64,000 nt of DNA from Microbacterium enclense (GCA_038182865.1 CP116226.1:1550001-1614000); one strand, 5' to 3'; shown: positions 24,871 through 33,724, numbered from the stretch's first letter. Notes: generated by a model from the letters alone, not told the origin. Numbers and translations are program-made.

Positions 24871-26381
24871 GCGACCCCCTGGACCGCCTCGCCCGGCAGG
24901 CGTCCGAGACCCACATCGTCGTCGCGGGCGGCGGCATCTCCGGTCTCGTCGCCGCGTGGGAGTGCGCCAAGGTGGGGCTGCGGGTCACGGTCCTCGAAGC
25001 CTCCGAGACCTTCGGCGGTGTCGTGCGCTCGGCCGAGGTCGGGGGTCTCACCCTCGACGTGGGCGCGGAGAGCTTCGCGACGCGCGGTGGTGTCGTCCGC
25101 GACCTCCTCGACGACCTCGGCCTCGGCGACGCCGTGGTCTCGCCGAACCCGGCCGGCGCCTGGGTCGCGGGCGTACCGGGCGTGGGGGCGGCGCCCTTGC
25201 CGAAGGGCGGAGTCCTCGGCATCCCCGACAACCCGTTCTCGCCCGACGTACGCCGCGTCATCGGCTGGTCCGGAACCTGGCGGGCGTACCTCGATCGACT
25301 GCGCCCTCCGCTGACGATCGGTCACCAGCGCAGCCTGGGCACTCTCGTGCGCACTCGGATGGGCGCGCGCGTCCTGGATCGCCTGGTCGCGCCCGTCACG
25401 AGCGGCGTCTACTCCGCACGTCCCGACGACATCGACGTCGATCTCGCCGCTCCCGGGCTCAACGCCGCCCTCACCCGCACCGGCTCGCTCTCGGGAGCGG
25501 TCGCCGAGATGCGACTCGGCCGAGCGGCGGCGGCCCGACCGGTCGATGCTCCCGCGTCGGATGTCCCCGTCACGGCGTCCGACGGCGCGCCGCGTACGCC
25601 GGCTCCCGGCGGGGCCGTGCTCGGGATCGCGGGCGGTATGTCGCGACTCGTCGACGCCCTGGTCGCCCATCTGGTCGAGCTTGGCGTCGACCTGCGCACG
25701 GGAGTCGCCGTCGACGCGCTCGAACCGACGGACGACGGGTGGCGCGTCGCCACCTCGGACGACGGCGAACCGCTCCCCGCGCGAGCCGTGATCGTCGCTC
25801 TGCCCGAAGGCGCGGCCCGCGCGCTGCTCGCGCCGGTGGTCCCGGCGCTCGAGGCGGGTGACCCGGTCGCGCCGGTGGTCGAGGTCGTCACGCTCGTCGT
25901 CGACGCGCCCGTTCTCGACTCCGCCCCGCGCGGCACCGGCGTGCTCACCGTGCCCGGGAGCCACGTCGCGAAGGCCCTCACGCATTCGACCGCGAAGTGG
26001 GACTGGGTTCGGGATGCCACCGAGCCCGGCGTCCACGTCGTCCGGGTGTCGTTCGGTGCTCAGGGCGAGGAACCGGCGACCGCCGCCCTCGATGATGACG
26101 CGGCGGCACGACTCGCCCTGTCGGAGGCCGCGGCGATGTTCGGCGTCGAGCTGCCGGCATCCGCTCTCCGCGCCGCGCGCCGCGTGCGCTACGTACAGTC
26201 GCAACCCGCCGCCACGATCGGCCGTGCCGCCGAGACGGCCGCGGCACGCGGGGCCGTGCACGCGGTGGAGGGTCTCGGAGTGACGGGGGCCTGGGTCGCG
26301 GGCACGGGACTCGCGCAGGTCATCCCCGACGCGAGGGTCGAGGCGGACCGGGTGCGCAGCGCCGCGCTGTGGCACCGCTGA
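24867..26381 (+). CDS. hemY: Coproporphyrinogen III oxidase, FAD-dependent (CgoX/HemY type)
   Basis: 504 residues. The N-terminal dinucleotide fold HIVVAGGGISGLVAAWE is followed by LEASETFGGVVRSAEVGG; the C-terminal FAD motif LGVTGAWVAGTGLAQVI sits near the end. A Pro/Ala-rich insert around 225-245 interrupts the substrate domain. HemY-type enzymes in bacteria that also carry ChdC (HemQ), as here, act on coproporphyrinogen III rather than protoporphyrinogen; the cgoX name applies under that scheme. GTG 24867 overlaps the hemE stop. Confidence 0.94.
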   Translation: MSDPLDRLARQASETHIVVAGGGISGLVAAWECAKVGLRVTVLEASETFGGVVRSAEVGGLTLDVGAESFATRGGVVRDLLDDLGLGDAVVSPNPAGAWVAGVPGVGAAPLPKGGVLGIPDNPFSPDVRRVIGWSGTWRAYLDRLRPPLTIGHQRSLGTLVRTRMGARVLDRLVAPVTSGVYSARPDDIDVDLAAPGLNAALTRTGSLSGAVAEMRLGRAAAARPVDAPASDVPVTASDGAPRTPAPGGAVLGIAGGMSRLVDALVAHLVELGVDLRTGVAVDALEPTDDGWRVATSDDGEPLPARAVIVALPEGAARALLAPVVPALEAGDPVAPVVEVVTLVVDAPVLDSAPRGTGVLTVPGSHVAKALTHSTAKWDWVRDATEPGVHVVRVSFGAQGEEPATAALDDDAAARLALSEAAAMFGVELPASALRAARRVRYVQSQPAATIGRAAETAAARGAVHAVEGLGVTGAWVAGTGLAQVIPDARVEADRVRSAALWHR

Positions 26382-26447
26382 GCCTCGAGCGGCTCGCTCA
26401 CATCCCCCGGTCTGTCAAGGGCGGATGCCGGAATCGGAATACGTGAC

Positions 26448-26453
26448 TATCGT
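26448..26453 (+). promoter_or_regulatory. Candidate -10 box of the YtxH/holin-X/DUF3618 operon
   Basis: TATCGT, 39 nt before ATG 26493. A clear GAGGAGA ribosome site lies in the leader. Confidence 0.45.
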
Positions 26454-26492
26454 GAGAGTCGACCAGCACTCGATCGAGCGTGAGGAGACCCC

Positions 26493-26894
26493 ATGAGGGG
26501 CAAAGCAGCACTCGTCGTCGGACTCGTGGCGGGCTACGTGCTCGGTGCCCGCGCGGGCCGCGAACGGTACGAGCAGATCAAGGCGCAGGCCGAGAAGGTC
26601 TGGGAACAGCCCGTCGTCCAGGGACAGGTCGAGAAGGTCAAGGCCTTCGGCGTGTCCGCTCTGAAGTCCGTCCCCGGCGTGGTCTGGAAGGGCGCGAAGT
26701 CGGTCACCGGCGCCGCAGCCCAGTCCGGAAGCGTCTCGGAGCGCGCTGAGCGGGCCGGCCGCGCCGCCAAGGAGTCGGCATCCGAGGTGGCCGACGTCGT
26801 CGAGGACTCCGTCGACGACGCGAAGCAGGCGGAGAAGACGGCGACGACGCGCGCTCGCACGTCGAAGAGCGGCTCCACCTCGTCCGGGAGCTGA
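26493..26894 (+). CDS. YtxH-like small membrane-anchored protein
   Basis: 133 residues. An N-terminal helix LVVGLVAGYVLGARAGRERY is typical of YtxH-type proteins. A long amphipathic, lysine- and alanine-rich region follows (AQAEKVWEQPVVQGQVEKVK, then DVVEDSVDDAKQAEKTATT). YtxH proteins are stress-associated envelope proteins; function is unproven. GAGGAGACC lies 6-8 nt before the ATG. It is first of three genes, with the holin-X gene 4 bp downstream. Confidence 0.82.
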   Translation: MRGKAALVVGLVAGYVLGARAGRERYEQIKAQAEKVWEQPVVQGQVEKVKAFGVSALKSVPGVVWKGAKSVTGAAAQSGSVSERAERAGRAAKESASEVADVVEDSVDDAKQAEKTATTRARTSKSGSTSSGS

Positions 26895-26897
26895 GGC

Positions 26898-27308
26898 ATG
26901 ACCACTCCTCGCGGGTTCCGCGACCGTTCCGACGACAGCCTGTTCACGCTGATCGGCGACATCCCCGAACTCGTCCGCAACCTCGTGATCGCGGAGATCA
27001 ACGGGGCGAAGGCGTGGGCGCAGCGCACGGCGAAAGACGCCGGGATCGGCGCGGGCTGGTTCGTCAGCGCCCTGATCGTCGTGTTCTGGGCCGTACCGGT
27101 GTTCTTTGCCTTCGTGATCGCCCTGCTGTCGCTGTGGCTGCAGGTGTGGGCGGCGGCGCTCATCGTCTTCGGCGTGATGATCCTCATCACAGCGGTGCTG
27201 GCCCTGCTCGGCTGGCTGCGGTTCAAGAAGCTGTCGAACCGCGAGAACCCGGGCGAGGCCATCGCCGAAGACGTCCGCATCGTCAAGGAGGCCGGCAGTG
27301 AGTATTGA
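26898..27308 (+). CDS. Actinobacterial holin-X family membrane protein
   Basis: 136 residues. Two adjacent transmembrane helices (~50-72 WFVSALIVVFWAVPVFFAFV and ~80-102 VWAAALIVFGVMILITAVLA) are preceded by an amphipathic helix (LIGDIPELVRNLVIAEINGAKAW). This is the Phage_holin_3_6 (holin-X) pattern; despite the name, these chromosomal proteins sit beside YtxH and DUF3618 genes and no phage genes are around. Its stop overlaps the next start by 11 nt. Confidence 0.88.
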   Translation: MTTPRGFRDRSDDSLFTLIGDIPELVRNLVIAEINGAKAWAQRTAKDAGIGAGWFVSALIVVFWAVPVFFAFVIALLSLWLQVWAAALIVFGVMILITAVLALLGWLRFKKLSNRENPGEAIAEDVRIVKEAGSEY

Positions 27309-27576
27309 GCGTCCCGTCCCCGTTCCCCGTACCGCGGTGCCGTTGGGCATCACCGACCCGGTGCAGTCGGCCCGCGCCGAGCTGAAGGCCGCGTTGGCCG
27401 CTCTCGAAGACAAGGCGAACATCCCGCGTCGCGCGAGCCAGGCCGTCGATGACAAGGTCCGCGAAGTCCGTGAGGCTGCGCAGCGCAATCCCGGTGCGGC
27501 GGCCGCGGTCGTCGCGGGCGTCGCGAGCCTCGTCGGTCTCGCCGTCTGGGGCATCGTCCGCGCCTACACGCGCTGA
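27298..27576 (+). CDS. DUF3618-type membrane-anchored protein
   Basis: 92 residues. DPVQSARAELKAALAALEDKANIP is the DUF3618 helix, and the C-terminus is a single transmembrane anchor (AAAVVAGVASLVGLAVWGIV). GTG 27298 lies inside the holin-X gene, so translation is coupled. The trio YtxH/holin-X/DUF3618 recurs in actinobacteria; its role is unknown. Confidence 0.87.
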   Translation: MSIERPVPVPRTAVPLGITDPVQSARAELKAALAALEDKANIPRRASQAVDDKVREVREAAQRNPGAAAAVVAGVASLVGLAVWGIVRAYTR

Positions 27577-27584
27577 GATTTGCA

Positions 27585-27617
27585 AGGCGGCCCGTTCCCG
27601 ATGGGGGCGGGCCGCTT
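27585..27617 (+). terminator. Hairpin after the YtxH/holin-X/DUF3618 operon
   Basis: GCGGCCCG (27587-27594) pairs perfectly with CGGGCCGC (27608-27615) across a 13-nt loop, starting 8 nt after the stop. There is no T-run. Confidence 0.6.
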
Positions 27618-27631
27618 CGTCGTGCGGAGGT

Positions 27632-27810
27632 GGATGCCGCCCGCGTGCCGTCCTGCGGGGTTGAGGGCGGGCGCGCCGCCGGGAGGGCCGGGGCAGCGGC
27701 GTGTCGCCGGGGATCTCCGCGTGACGGCACGCCGCGGGTCGGCCCGGGATGTCGGGGATCCGGATGCCGCCCACGTGCCGTCCTGCGGAGTCGAGGTCGG
27801 GCGCGCCGCG
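27632..27810. repeat. Imperfect 49-bp direct repeat in the convergent gap
   Basis: Copies at 27632-27680 and 27762-27810 match at about 44 of 49 positions, starting GGATGCCGCCC and ending GGGCGCGCCG. The offset is 130 bp, not a multiple of three. No gene is supported in 27577-27824. Confidence 0.75.
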
Positions 27811-27824
27811 GCGCGAATCGCGGC

Positions 27825-28613
27825 CTACGGCTCCTTGCGGAACAGTCCGTCGAGGAGGTCTTGGAAGTACTCGGGCGTGACCGCGATCGGACCGGCGTAG
27901 GCGTGGTCGAACCCTGCGATCGCGTACAGCAGCAGCGCGACGAAGAGGGCGAGCATGCCCGACATCAGCAGATGGATCCGGAGGTTGCGGACCTCGATGA
28001 GCCCGATCAGCACCGCGTTCAGCACCGCCCCGACGCTCAGGACGATCCACAGCACGCCCGGGAGCGACAAGTGGGTCAGCGCGATGCGGTCGCGCCTGTC
28101 GTGCACGAGCTGCCGGAACTGCTCGAGAGCCTCCTGCACGTAGACGACCTCGACCGCCGACGACGGTTGCACCGCGTCGATGGCCTGCTGGATGCCGGTG
28201 ATGTTGGCATCCGACTCCGACGGCAGCTGCAGGCGGCGCTGCTGGGGCCAGTCCTCGTCGATCACCGCGCGGGTGTACTGCACGATCTGTTCCTGCAACT
28301 GGCTCTGCTGCGGTTCGGGGAGCAACGTCGCCGTGCGGTACAGCGACGCGAGCGACGACGACTCCTCCAGCACGACGCCGTCGACCTCGGTGAAGTTCCC
28401 GTAGGCCGCGGCGGCAATGAGGGCGAGCGTGACTCCGTAGAACACGCCGTAGGCGCCGACCGCGTAGCTGAGCACGCGGTCCCACTCCTCACCCTGAGGC
28501 GCGACCCGGAAGACCCACTTGCGCAGGATCAGCAGGATGCCGCAGGAGATGCCGACCACGAAGACGATGAACAGCGGCAGTCCCACGGACATGGGGAAGT
28601 CGTACAGCCACAT
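27825..28613 (-). CDS. Bestrophin-like DUF4239 membrane protein
   Basis: 262 residues. Two N-terminal transmembrane helices (GLPLFIVFVVGISCGILLIL and VGAYGVFYGVTLALIAAAAY), a soluble helical domain with LPEPQQSQLQEQIVQYTRAVIDEDW, then two C-terminal helices (PGVLWIVLSVGAVLNAVLIG and MLALFVALLLYAIAGFDHAY). This is the DUF4239 layout. ATG 28613 has GAAAGGGTG upstream; the open frame extends 46 codons further but without a ribosome site. It is divergent from chdC. It interrupts the heme genes and has no known link to them. Confidence 0.87.
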   Translation of the reverse strand: MWLYDFPMSVGLPLFIVFVVGISCGILLILRKWVFRVAPQGEEWDRVLSYAVGAYGVFYGVTLALIAAAAYGNFTEVDGVVLEESSSLASLYRTATLLPEPQQSQLQEQIVQYTRAVIDEDWPQQRRLQLPSESDANITGIQQAIDAVQPSSAVEVVYVQEALEQFRQLVHDRRDRIALTHLSLPGVLWIVLSVGAVLNAVLIGLIEVRNLRIHLLMSGMLALFVALLLYAIAGFDHAYAGPIAVTPEYFQDLLDGLFRKEP

Positions 28614-28756
28614 GGGGCACCCTTTCGGCGGGCGTCCCCCGACGCCGTCGTCGCACAGTACCAACGCCGGACGCAATGTGGCACGCGGATGCGGAAAACG
28701 GCCGATCGGTGCTTCGTCGGTGAGCCAACCGGTTTGATCGCCCGCGCGCACAAGAC

Positions 28757-28762
28757 GAGACT
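28757..28762 (+). promoter_or_regulatory. -10 box, leaderless chdC
   Basis: GAGACT ends 6 nt before ATG 28769; there is no Shine-Dalgarno. Confidence 0.5.
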
Positions 28763-28768
28763 GAGAGC

Positions 28769-29440
28769 ATGTCCGATGACAGCTCCTCCTCGATCTACAC
28801 GCTCTGGGCCATCTTCCGCCGCGACCCCGAGAACCCCGTCACGGCGACGGACGCCGTCGAGCTCGCCGACGTGACCGCCCTCATCGAAGCCGACGGCGTC
28901 ACCGTCCGCGGCTTCTACGACGTGAGCGGTCTGCGCGCCGACGCCGACCTCATGGTCTGGCTCCACGGACCCGACCCCCAGGCCCTGCAGCGCGACCTTC
29001 GTCGCCTGCGCCGTACGGAGCTGCTGAAGAACCTGCTGCCCACGTGGAACGCGATGGGTGTGCACCGAGACGCGGAGTTCAACCGCTCGCACGTGCCCGG
29101 TTTCCTCCGCGGCATCGAGGCGAAGGGGTGGCTGTGCCTCTACCCGTTCGTCCGGAGCTACGAGTGGTACCTCCTGCCCGAGTCCGAGCGCCGCGAGATG
29201 CTCATCGAGCACGGCAAGAAGGGCTCGGAGTACCGCGGCGTGATCGCCAACACCGTGGCATCCTTCGCCCTCGGCGACTACGAGTGGCTCCTGCCGATGG
29301 AAGCCGACCTCCTGACCGATCTGGTCGACATGATGCGCGACCTCCGCTACACCGAGGCACGTCGCCACGTCCGCGAGGAGGTGCCGTTCTACACCGGCCG
29401 CCTCGTGACGCTCGACGAGATCCCCGAGATCCTCCAGTGA
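28769..29440 (+). CDS. chdC: Coproheme decarboxylase ChdC (HemQ)
   Basis: 223 residues of the chlorite dismutase-like superfamily. Performs the last step of the coproporphyrin-dependent pathway: hydrogen-peroxide-driven decarboxylation of coproheme to heme b. Seen: the dimeric ferredoxin-like core, FNRSHVPGF (~105-112, holding the candidate distal His of the actinobacterial type), CLYPFVRSYEWYLLP, and LIEHGKKG...NTVASFALGDYEW with the haem-ligand region. It overlaps hemC by 4 nt. No ferrochelatase gene, needed just before this step, is in the window. Confidence 0.95.
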   Translation: MSDDSSSSIYTLWAIFRRDPENPVTATDAVELADVTALIEADGVTVRGFYDVSGLRADADLMVWLHGPDPQALQRDLRRLRRTELLKNLLPTWNAMGVHRDAEFNRSHVPGFLRGIEAKGWLCLYPFVRSYEWYLLPESERREMLIEHGKKGSEYRGVIANTVASFALGDYEWLLPMEADLLTDLVDMMRDLRYTEARRHVREEVPFYTGRLVTLDEIPEILQ

Positions 29441-30435
29441 GCGCGCCTCTGCGTCTCGGCACCCGGCGCAGCGCGCTGGCACTGGCGCAGTCGCAGATGG
29501 TCGCCGACGCCGTCGCCGAGGCCTCCGGTCGCACGGTCGAACTCGTCCCGATCGTGTCGGAGGGCGACGTCAACCGCGCCTCGCTCTCGCAGCTCGGCGG
29601 TCGAGGGGTGTTCGCGAACGGTCTGCGCGAGGCGCTGGCCGCCGGTCGGTGCGACTTCCTCGTGCACTCCCTGAAAGACCTGCCGACGGCGCAGCCCGAG
29701 GGGCTCGTGATCGCCGCCACCCCGCCGCGCGAAGACGCCCGCGACGTCGTGGTGACGCGCGACGGCACGCCCTTGCACGCCCTCGAAGCGGGTGCGCGCG
29801 TGGGTACCGGGTCTCCCCGTCGCATCGCCCAGGCTCTCCGCCACAACCCGCGCCTCGACATCCGCGACATCCGCGGCAACGTGGACTCGCGCCTCGCGCG
29901 CGTGCGGGATGGAGAGCTGGATGCCGTCATCCTCGCCGCTGCCGGCATCTCGCGGCTGGGCGGAGAGCTCGGCGGCCTGCTGGCCGAGCCGCTCGGCCTC
30001 GCGGAGTGGCCGACCGCCCCGGGGCAGGGGTCGCTCGCCGTCGAGACGCGCGCCGACATCGACGCCGACATCCTCGCGGCGCTTGCCGCACTGGACGACG
30101 ACGACACCCGCGCCGCGATCACGGCCGAGCGCACCGTGCTGTCGGTCCTGGACGCCGGATGCCACGCCCCCGTCGGCACACACGCCGCGATCGTCGAGGG
30201 TGATCTGCGGCTGCGAGCCGTGGTCTACGCGCTCGACGGGGCCCACCGCATCGGCATCGACCGGACAGTGCGTGTCGAGCCGGGGTATGCTCGGGAAACG
30301 GGCAGTGGCAATGGAGCGGATGCTGCCGACGACGGGGGTCTGATCGCGCGGGCAGCGCGTGTAGGCCGCGAAGCCGCGCGTCGGTTGCTCGAACGTGGGG
30401 CGGCCGACTTGGTACCACGAGAGTCGACCACATGA
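29437..30435 (+). CDS. hemC: Porphobilinogen deaminase (hydroxymethylbilane synthase)
   Basis: 332 residues. Joins four porphobilinogens. It has LGTRRSALALAQSQ at the start, the substrate-binding HSLKDLPT, GTGSPRR and RDIRGNVDSRL. The dipyrromethane-cofactor Cys is in DAGCHAPVG (~242). GTG 29437 overlaps the chdC stop, and its own stop overlaps the hemD ATG. A Gly/Asn/Asp-rich insert near 290 is mildly unusual. Confidence 0.96.
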   Translation: MSAPLRLGTRRSALALAQSQMVADAVAEASGRTVELVPIVSEGDVNRASLSQLGGRGVFANGLREALAAGRCDFLVHSLKDLPTAQPEGLVIAATPPREDARDVVVTRDGTPLHALEAGARVGTGSPRRIAQALRHNPRLDIRDIRGNVDSRLARVRDGELDAVILAAAGISRLGGELGGLLAEPLGLAEWPTAPGQGSLAVETRADIDADILAALAALDDDDTRAAITAERTVLSVLDAGCHAPVGTHAAIVEGDLRLRAVVYALDGAHRIGIDRTVRVEPGYARETGSGNGADAADDGGLIARAARVGREAARRLLERGAADLVPRESTT

Positions 30436-31247
30436 ATGAAGGCCACCGGCAGACGCCGACAACCTCGACGGGCAGCGTGCCCAAGCCGCTCGCCGGTCGC
30501 CGGGTGCTCGTGCCCCGAGGTGGTCCCTGGGGCGACGGCGTCGCCGCCAGTCTTCGCCAGCGTGGGGCCGTTCCGGTCATCGCGCCCCTGATCAACTTCG
30601 CCCCGACCAACGATCAGGCCACCCTCGAGCAGGCTCTCGCTGATCTCGCCGCCGGTGCGTTCGATTGGCTGACGCTGACCAGCGCGACGACGGTCGACGT
30701 GCTGTACGCGTATCGCGCCGAGATCCCCGCGTCGACCAAGGTCGCGGCCGTCGGCGAGACCACCGCCGCGGCGATGCAGGCCGTCGGCTACCGCGTCGAC
30801 CTCGTGCCCGAGCGCGACAACTCCGCCCAGGGTATGGCCGAGCAGATGATCGCGCTCGAGACCGAACCGCGGAAGGTCCTCACCCTCCGCAGCGAGATCG
30901 CCAAGCCGGTGCTCACGCGCCTGCTCATGGAGGCGGGTCACGACGTGCGCAGCGTCGTCGCCTACCGCACGGTCGGCGTCCCGGTGACGGAGAAGATCGC
31001 CGGCGATGTGCACTCCGGACGCATCAACGCGATCCTGGTGACCAGCGGTTCGGTCGCCGAACAGGTGGTCGCGCAGTTCCCCGAGATCCCGGCATCCACC
31101 GTCATCGCCGCGATCGGCCCGCGCACCGCGAAGGATGCCAAGCGTGCCGGGCTCAGCGTCGACGTCGTCGCCGAGAGGCAGACCGTCGAGTCGCTCATCG
31201 AGGCCGTCGCGCGCTTCCCCCTTCCCCCCGAAGAATCGACCCCATGA
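30432..31247 (+). CDS. hemD: Uroporphyrinogen-III synthase
   Basis: 271 residues. Two-domain fold typical of HemD with weak sequence conservation: LAGRRVLVPRGGPWGDG at the start, DWLTLTSATTVDVL, AAVGETTAAAM, NAILVTSGSVAEQ and VIAAIGPRTAKDAKRAGL. Circularises hydroxymethylbilane with inversion of ring D. It is coupled to hemC and hemB by ATGA overlaps, which supports the call. Confidence 0.92.
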   Translation: MNEGHRQTPTTSTGSVPKPLAGRRVLVPRGGPWGDGVAASLRQRGAVPVIAPLINFAPTNDQATLEQALADLAAGAFDWLTLTSATTVDVLYAYRAEIPASTKVAAVGETTAAAMQAVGYRVDLVPERDNSAQGMAEQMIALETEPRKVLTLRSEIAKPVLTRLLMEAGHDVRSVVAYRTVGVPVTEKIAGDVHSGRINAILVTSGSVAEQVVAQFPEIPASTVIAAIGPRTAKDAKRAGLSVDVVAERQTVESLIEAVARFPLPPEESTP

Positions 31248-32227
31248 GTTTTCCCGAGCACCGCCCGCGGCGTTTGCGCCGCACCCCCGCCGTCCGCCGT
31301 CTCGCCCGTGAGACGCACCTCGTCCCCTCGCAGCTCGTGCTGCCGATGTTCGTGCGCGAGGGCATCACCGAGCCGAGCCCGATCGGCTCGATGCCGGGGA
31401 TCGTGCAGCACTCGCTCGATTCGCTCCGCCGCGCCGTCGTCGAGGCCGCCGAGGAGCGCATCGGGGGCGTCATGCTCTTCGGTGTGCCCGAGACGCGTGA
31501 CGCGGTGGGCTCCGGGGCGGACGACCCGAACGGCATCCTGAACGTCGCCACCGAGGCCGTGGTCGCCGAGGTGGGCGATGCGCTCGTCGTGCAGACCGAC
31601 CTGTGCCTCGACGAGTTCACCGATCACGGTCACTGCGGTGTCCTCCGGGCCGACGGTGCGGTGGACAACGACGCGACCCTCGAGCGCTACACGGCGATGG
31701 GTCTCGCGCAGGCCCGCGCGGGCTCGGCGATGCTCGGGCTGTCGGGGATGATGGACGGCCAGGTGGGGGCGGTGCGCGAGGCCCTGGATGCCGAGGGCTT
31801 CACCGACACGCTGATCCTGGCGTATTCGGCGAAGTACGCCGGGGCCTTCTACGGCCCGTTCCGCGAGGCCGTCGACTCGCAGCTGAAGGGCGACCGCCGG
31901 TCGTACCAGCTCGACCCGGGCAACGGGCGCGAGGGCGTGCGCGAGGCCCTTCTCGACGTCGAAGAGGGGGCCGACGTGGTCATGGTCAAGCCCGCGCTGC
32001 CGTACCTCGACGTGCTCGCCGACGTGAAGGCCTCGGTCGACGTGCCGGTGTGGGCCTACCAGGTGTCGGGGGAGTACGCGATGGTCGAGGCCGCTGCCGC
32101 GCACGGCTGGATCGACCGCCGTGGCGCGATCCTGGAGAGCCTGCTCGGTATCCGTCGTGCCGGCGCCGACGCGATCCTGACGTACTGGGCGCTCGAGGCC
32201 GCCCGCTGGCTCCGCGCAGAGCTCTGA
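31244..32227 (+). CDS. hemB: Delta-aminolevulinic acid dehydratase (porphobilinogen synthase)
   Basis: 327 residues. Condenses two 5-aminolevulinate molecules. The metal site is in DLCLDEFTDHGHCG, and the two active-site Lys are in AYSAKYAGAFYGPFR and VMVKPALPYLD. The N-terminus RPRRLRRTPAVRRLARET is family-typical. ATG 31244 overlaps the hemD stop. It is the last gene of chdC-hemC-hemD-hemB; hemL has its own promoter. Confidence 0.96.
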   Translation: MSFPEHRPRRLRRTPAVRRLARETHLVPSQLVLPMFVREGITEPSPIGSMPGIVQHSLDSLRRAVVEAAEERIGGVMLFGVPETRDAVGSGADDPNGILNVATEAVVAEVGDALVVQTDLCLDEFTDHGHCGVLRADGAVDNDATLERYTAMGLAQARAGSAMLGLSGMMDGQVGAVREALDAEGFTDTLILAYSAKYAGAFYGPFREAVDSQLKGDRRSYQLDPGNGREGVREALLDVEEGADVVMVKPALPYLDVLADVKASVDVPVWAYQVSGEYAMVEAAAAHGWIDRRGAILESLLGIRRAGADAILTYWALEAARWLRAEL

Positions 32228-32292
32228 GCCTCCTTCCCCCGACCGTCGCCTGAGAAGCGGCCGGGTTCGGCCCGTCTCGAGGGCGCGCCCGG

Positions 32293-32298
32293 AAGAAT
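32293..32298 (+). promoter_or_regulatory. -10 box, leaderless hemL
   Basis: AAGAAT, then GGATGCC, then ATG 32306. Confidence 0.5.
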
Positions 32299-32305
32299 GG
32301 ATGCC

Positions 32306-33646
32306 ATGACCGACCTCAACGACCAGTGGTTCGCCCGCGCCATGGACGTCATCCCGGGCGGGGTGAACTCTCCCGTCCGCGCCTACGGATCCGTCGGCGG
32401 GACGCCGCGGTTCGTGCAGTCGGCCTCGGGTCCCCGGATCACGGATGCCACGGGCCGCGCCTACGTCGACCTCGTCGCCTCGTGGGGTCCGGCGCTCCTG
32501 GGGCACGCGCACCCCGAGGTCGTCGAGGCCGTGCGGGAGGCGGCATCCCGGGGTCTGTCGTTCGGGGCGCCCACGGGCGCCGAGGTCGAGCTCGCCGATC
32601 TCATCGCGCACCGCGTGCAGGTCGGCGACCTGAAGCCCGTCGAGAAGGTGCGCCTGGTCTCCACCGGCACCGAGGCGACGATGACGGCGATCCGCCTCGC
32701 GCGCGGCGTGACCGGCCGCGACCTCCTCATCAAGTTCGCCGGGCACTATCACGGACACTCCGACGGGCTGCTGGCCGCGGCGGGCTCCGGCGTCGCCACT
32801 CTCGCCCTGCCGGGTTCTGCCGGTGTGCCCGCGCCGATCGCGGCTCAGACCCTCGTGCTGCCCTACAACGACCTCGACGCCGTGCGCGAGGCGTTCGCGG
32901 TGCATGGCGAGAACATCGCCGCGGTCATCGTCGAGGCGGCGTCCGCCAACATGGGTGTCGTCCCGCCCCTGCCCGGTTTCAACGCCGCTCTCGCCGACAT
33001 CGCGCACAGCCACGGGTCGCTCCTGATCATGGACGAGGTGCTCACCGGATTCCGCGTGCACCCCGCCGGCTTCTGGGGGCTGCAGGTCTCGCAGGGAGAG
33101 ACGTACCTGCCCGACATCCTCACGTTCGGCAAGGTCGTCGGCGGAGGGATGCCGCTGGCCGCGCTCGGCGGCCGAGCCGACGTCATGGACCACCTCGCCC
33201 CGCTCGGCCCGGTGTACCAGGCCGGAACGCTGTCGGGCAATCCGCTGTCGGTCGCCGCGGGCCTGGCCACGCTGCGACTGGCGACGCCCGAGGTCTATGC
33301 CGCCGTCGACGCCGCCGCCACCCGCGTGGCCGACGCGCTGCATGCTGCGCTCACCGCGGAAGGCGTCGTGCACGCCGTGCCGCGCGCGGGTTCCCTGTTC
33401 GGCGTCGCCTTCCTGCCCGAGGTCCCGCGCGACTACGCCGCGGCGCTCACACAGCAGTCGTACCGGTACGCCCCGTTCTTCCACGCGATGCTGGATGCCG
33501 GCGTCTCGCTGCCCCCGAGCGTGTTCGAGGCGTGGTTCCTCACCGCCGCGCACGACGACGCGGCGCTCGAGCACGTGCTCGACGCGCTGCCGACGGCGGC
33601 GAAGGCGGCCGCGGAGGCGCTGGACCCCACGCTGCTCGCGCAGTGA
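32306..33646 (+). CDS. hemL: Glutamate-1-semialdehyde 2,1-aminomutase
   Basis: 446 residues, PLP enzyme of fold type I. Makes 5-aminolevulinate from the product of HemA. Seen: PGGVNSPVRAY, STGTEATMTAIRLARG, GHYHGHSDG, LLIMDEVLTGFRV and the PLP Lys in TFGKVVGGGMPLAALGG. Normal length. An ATG three codons upstream (Met-Asp-Ala-Met) is the alternative start. Confidence 0.96.
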   Translation: MTDLNDQWFARAMDVIPGGVNSPVRAYGSVGGTPRFVQSASGPRITDATGRAYVDLVASWGPALLGHAHPEVVEAVREAASRGLSFGAPTGAEVELADLIAHRVQVGDLKPVEKVRLVSTGTEATMTAIRLARGVTGRDLLIKFAGHYHGHSDGLLAAAGSGVATLALPGSAGVPAPIAAQTLVLPYNDLDAVREAFAVHGENIAAVIVEAASANMGVVPPLPGFNAALADIAHSHGSLLIMDEVLTGFRVHPAGFWGLQVSQGETYLPDILTFGKVVGGGMPLAALGGRADVMDHLAPLGPVYQAGTLSGNPLSVAAGLATLRLATPEVYAAVDAAATRVADALHAALTAEGVVHAVPRAGSLFGVAFLPEVPRDYAAALTQQSYRYAPFFHAMLDAGVSLPPSVFEAWFLTAAHDDAALEHVLDALPTAAKAAAEALDPTLLAQ

Positions 33647-33724
33647 CGGATCTCATCCTCTCGGGGGAGGGGCATCGTCCTTCCTGACGATGCGCGTCGT
33701 CGTCGCGATCGCGAGGCTGGGAGC

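Noticed and set aside
27577..27824. tRNA or small RNA in the GC-rich gap
   Set aside because: No cloverleaf or T-loop sequence; the structure seen is a terminator hairpin and a direct repeat.
32228..32292. Strong terminator after hemB
   Set aside because: Only a 5-bp GGCCG/CGGCC stem without T-run; too weak to list.
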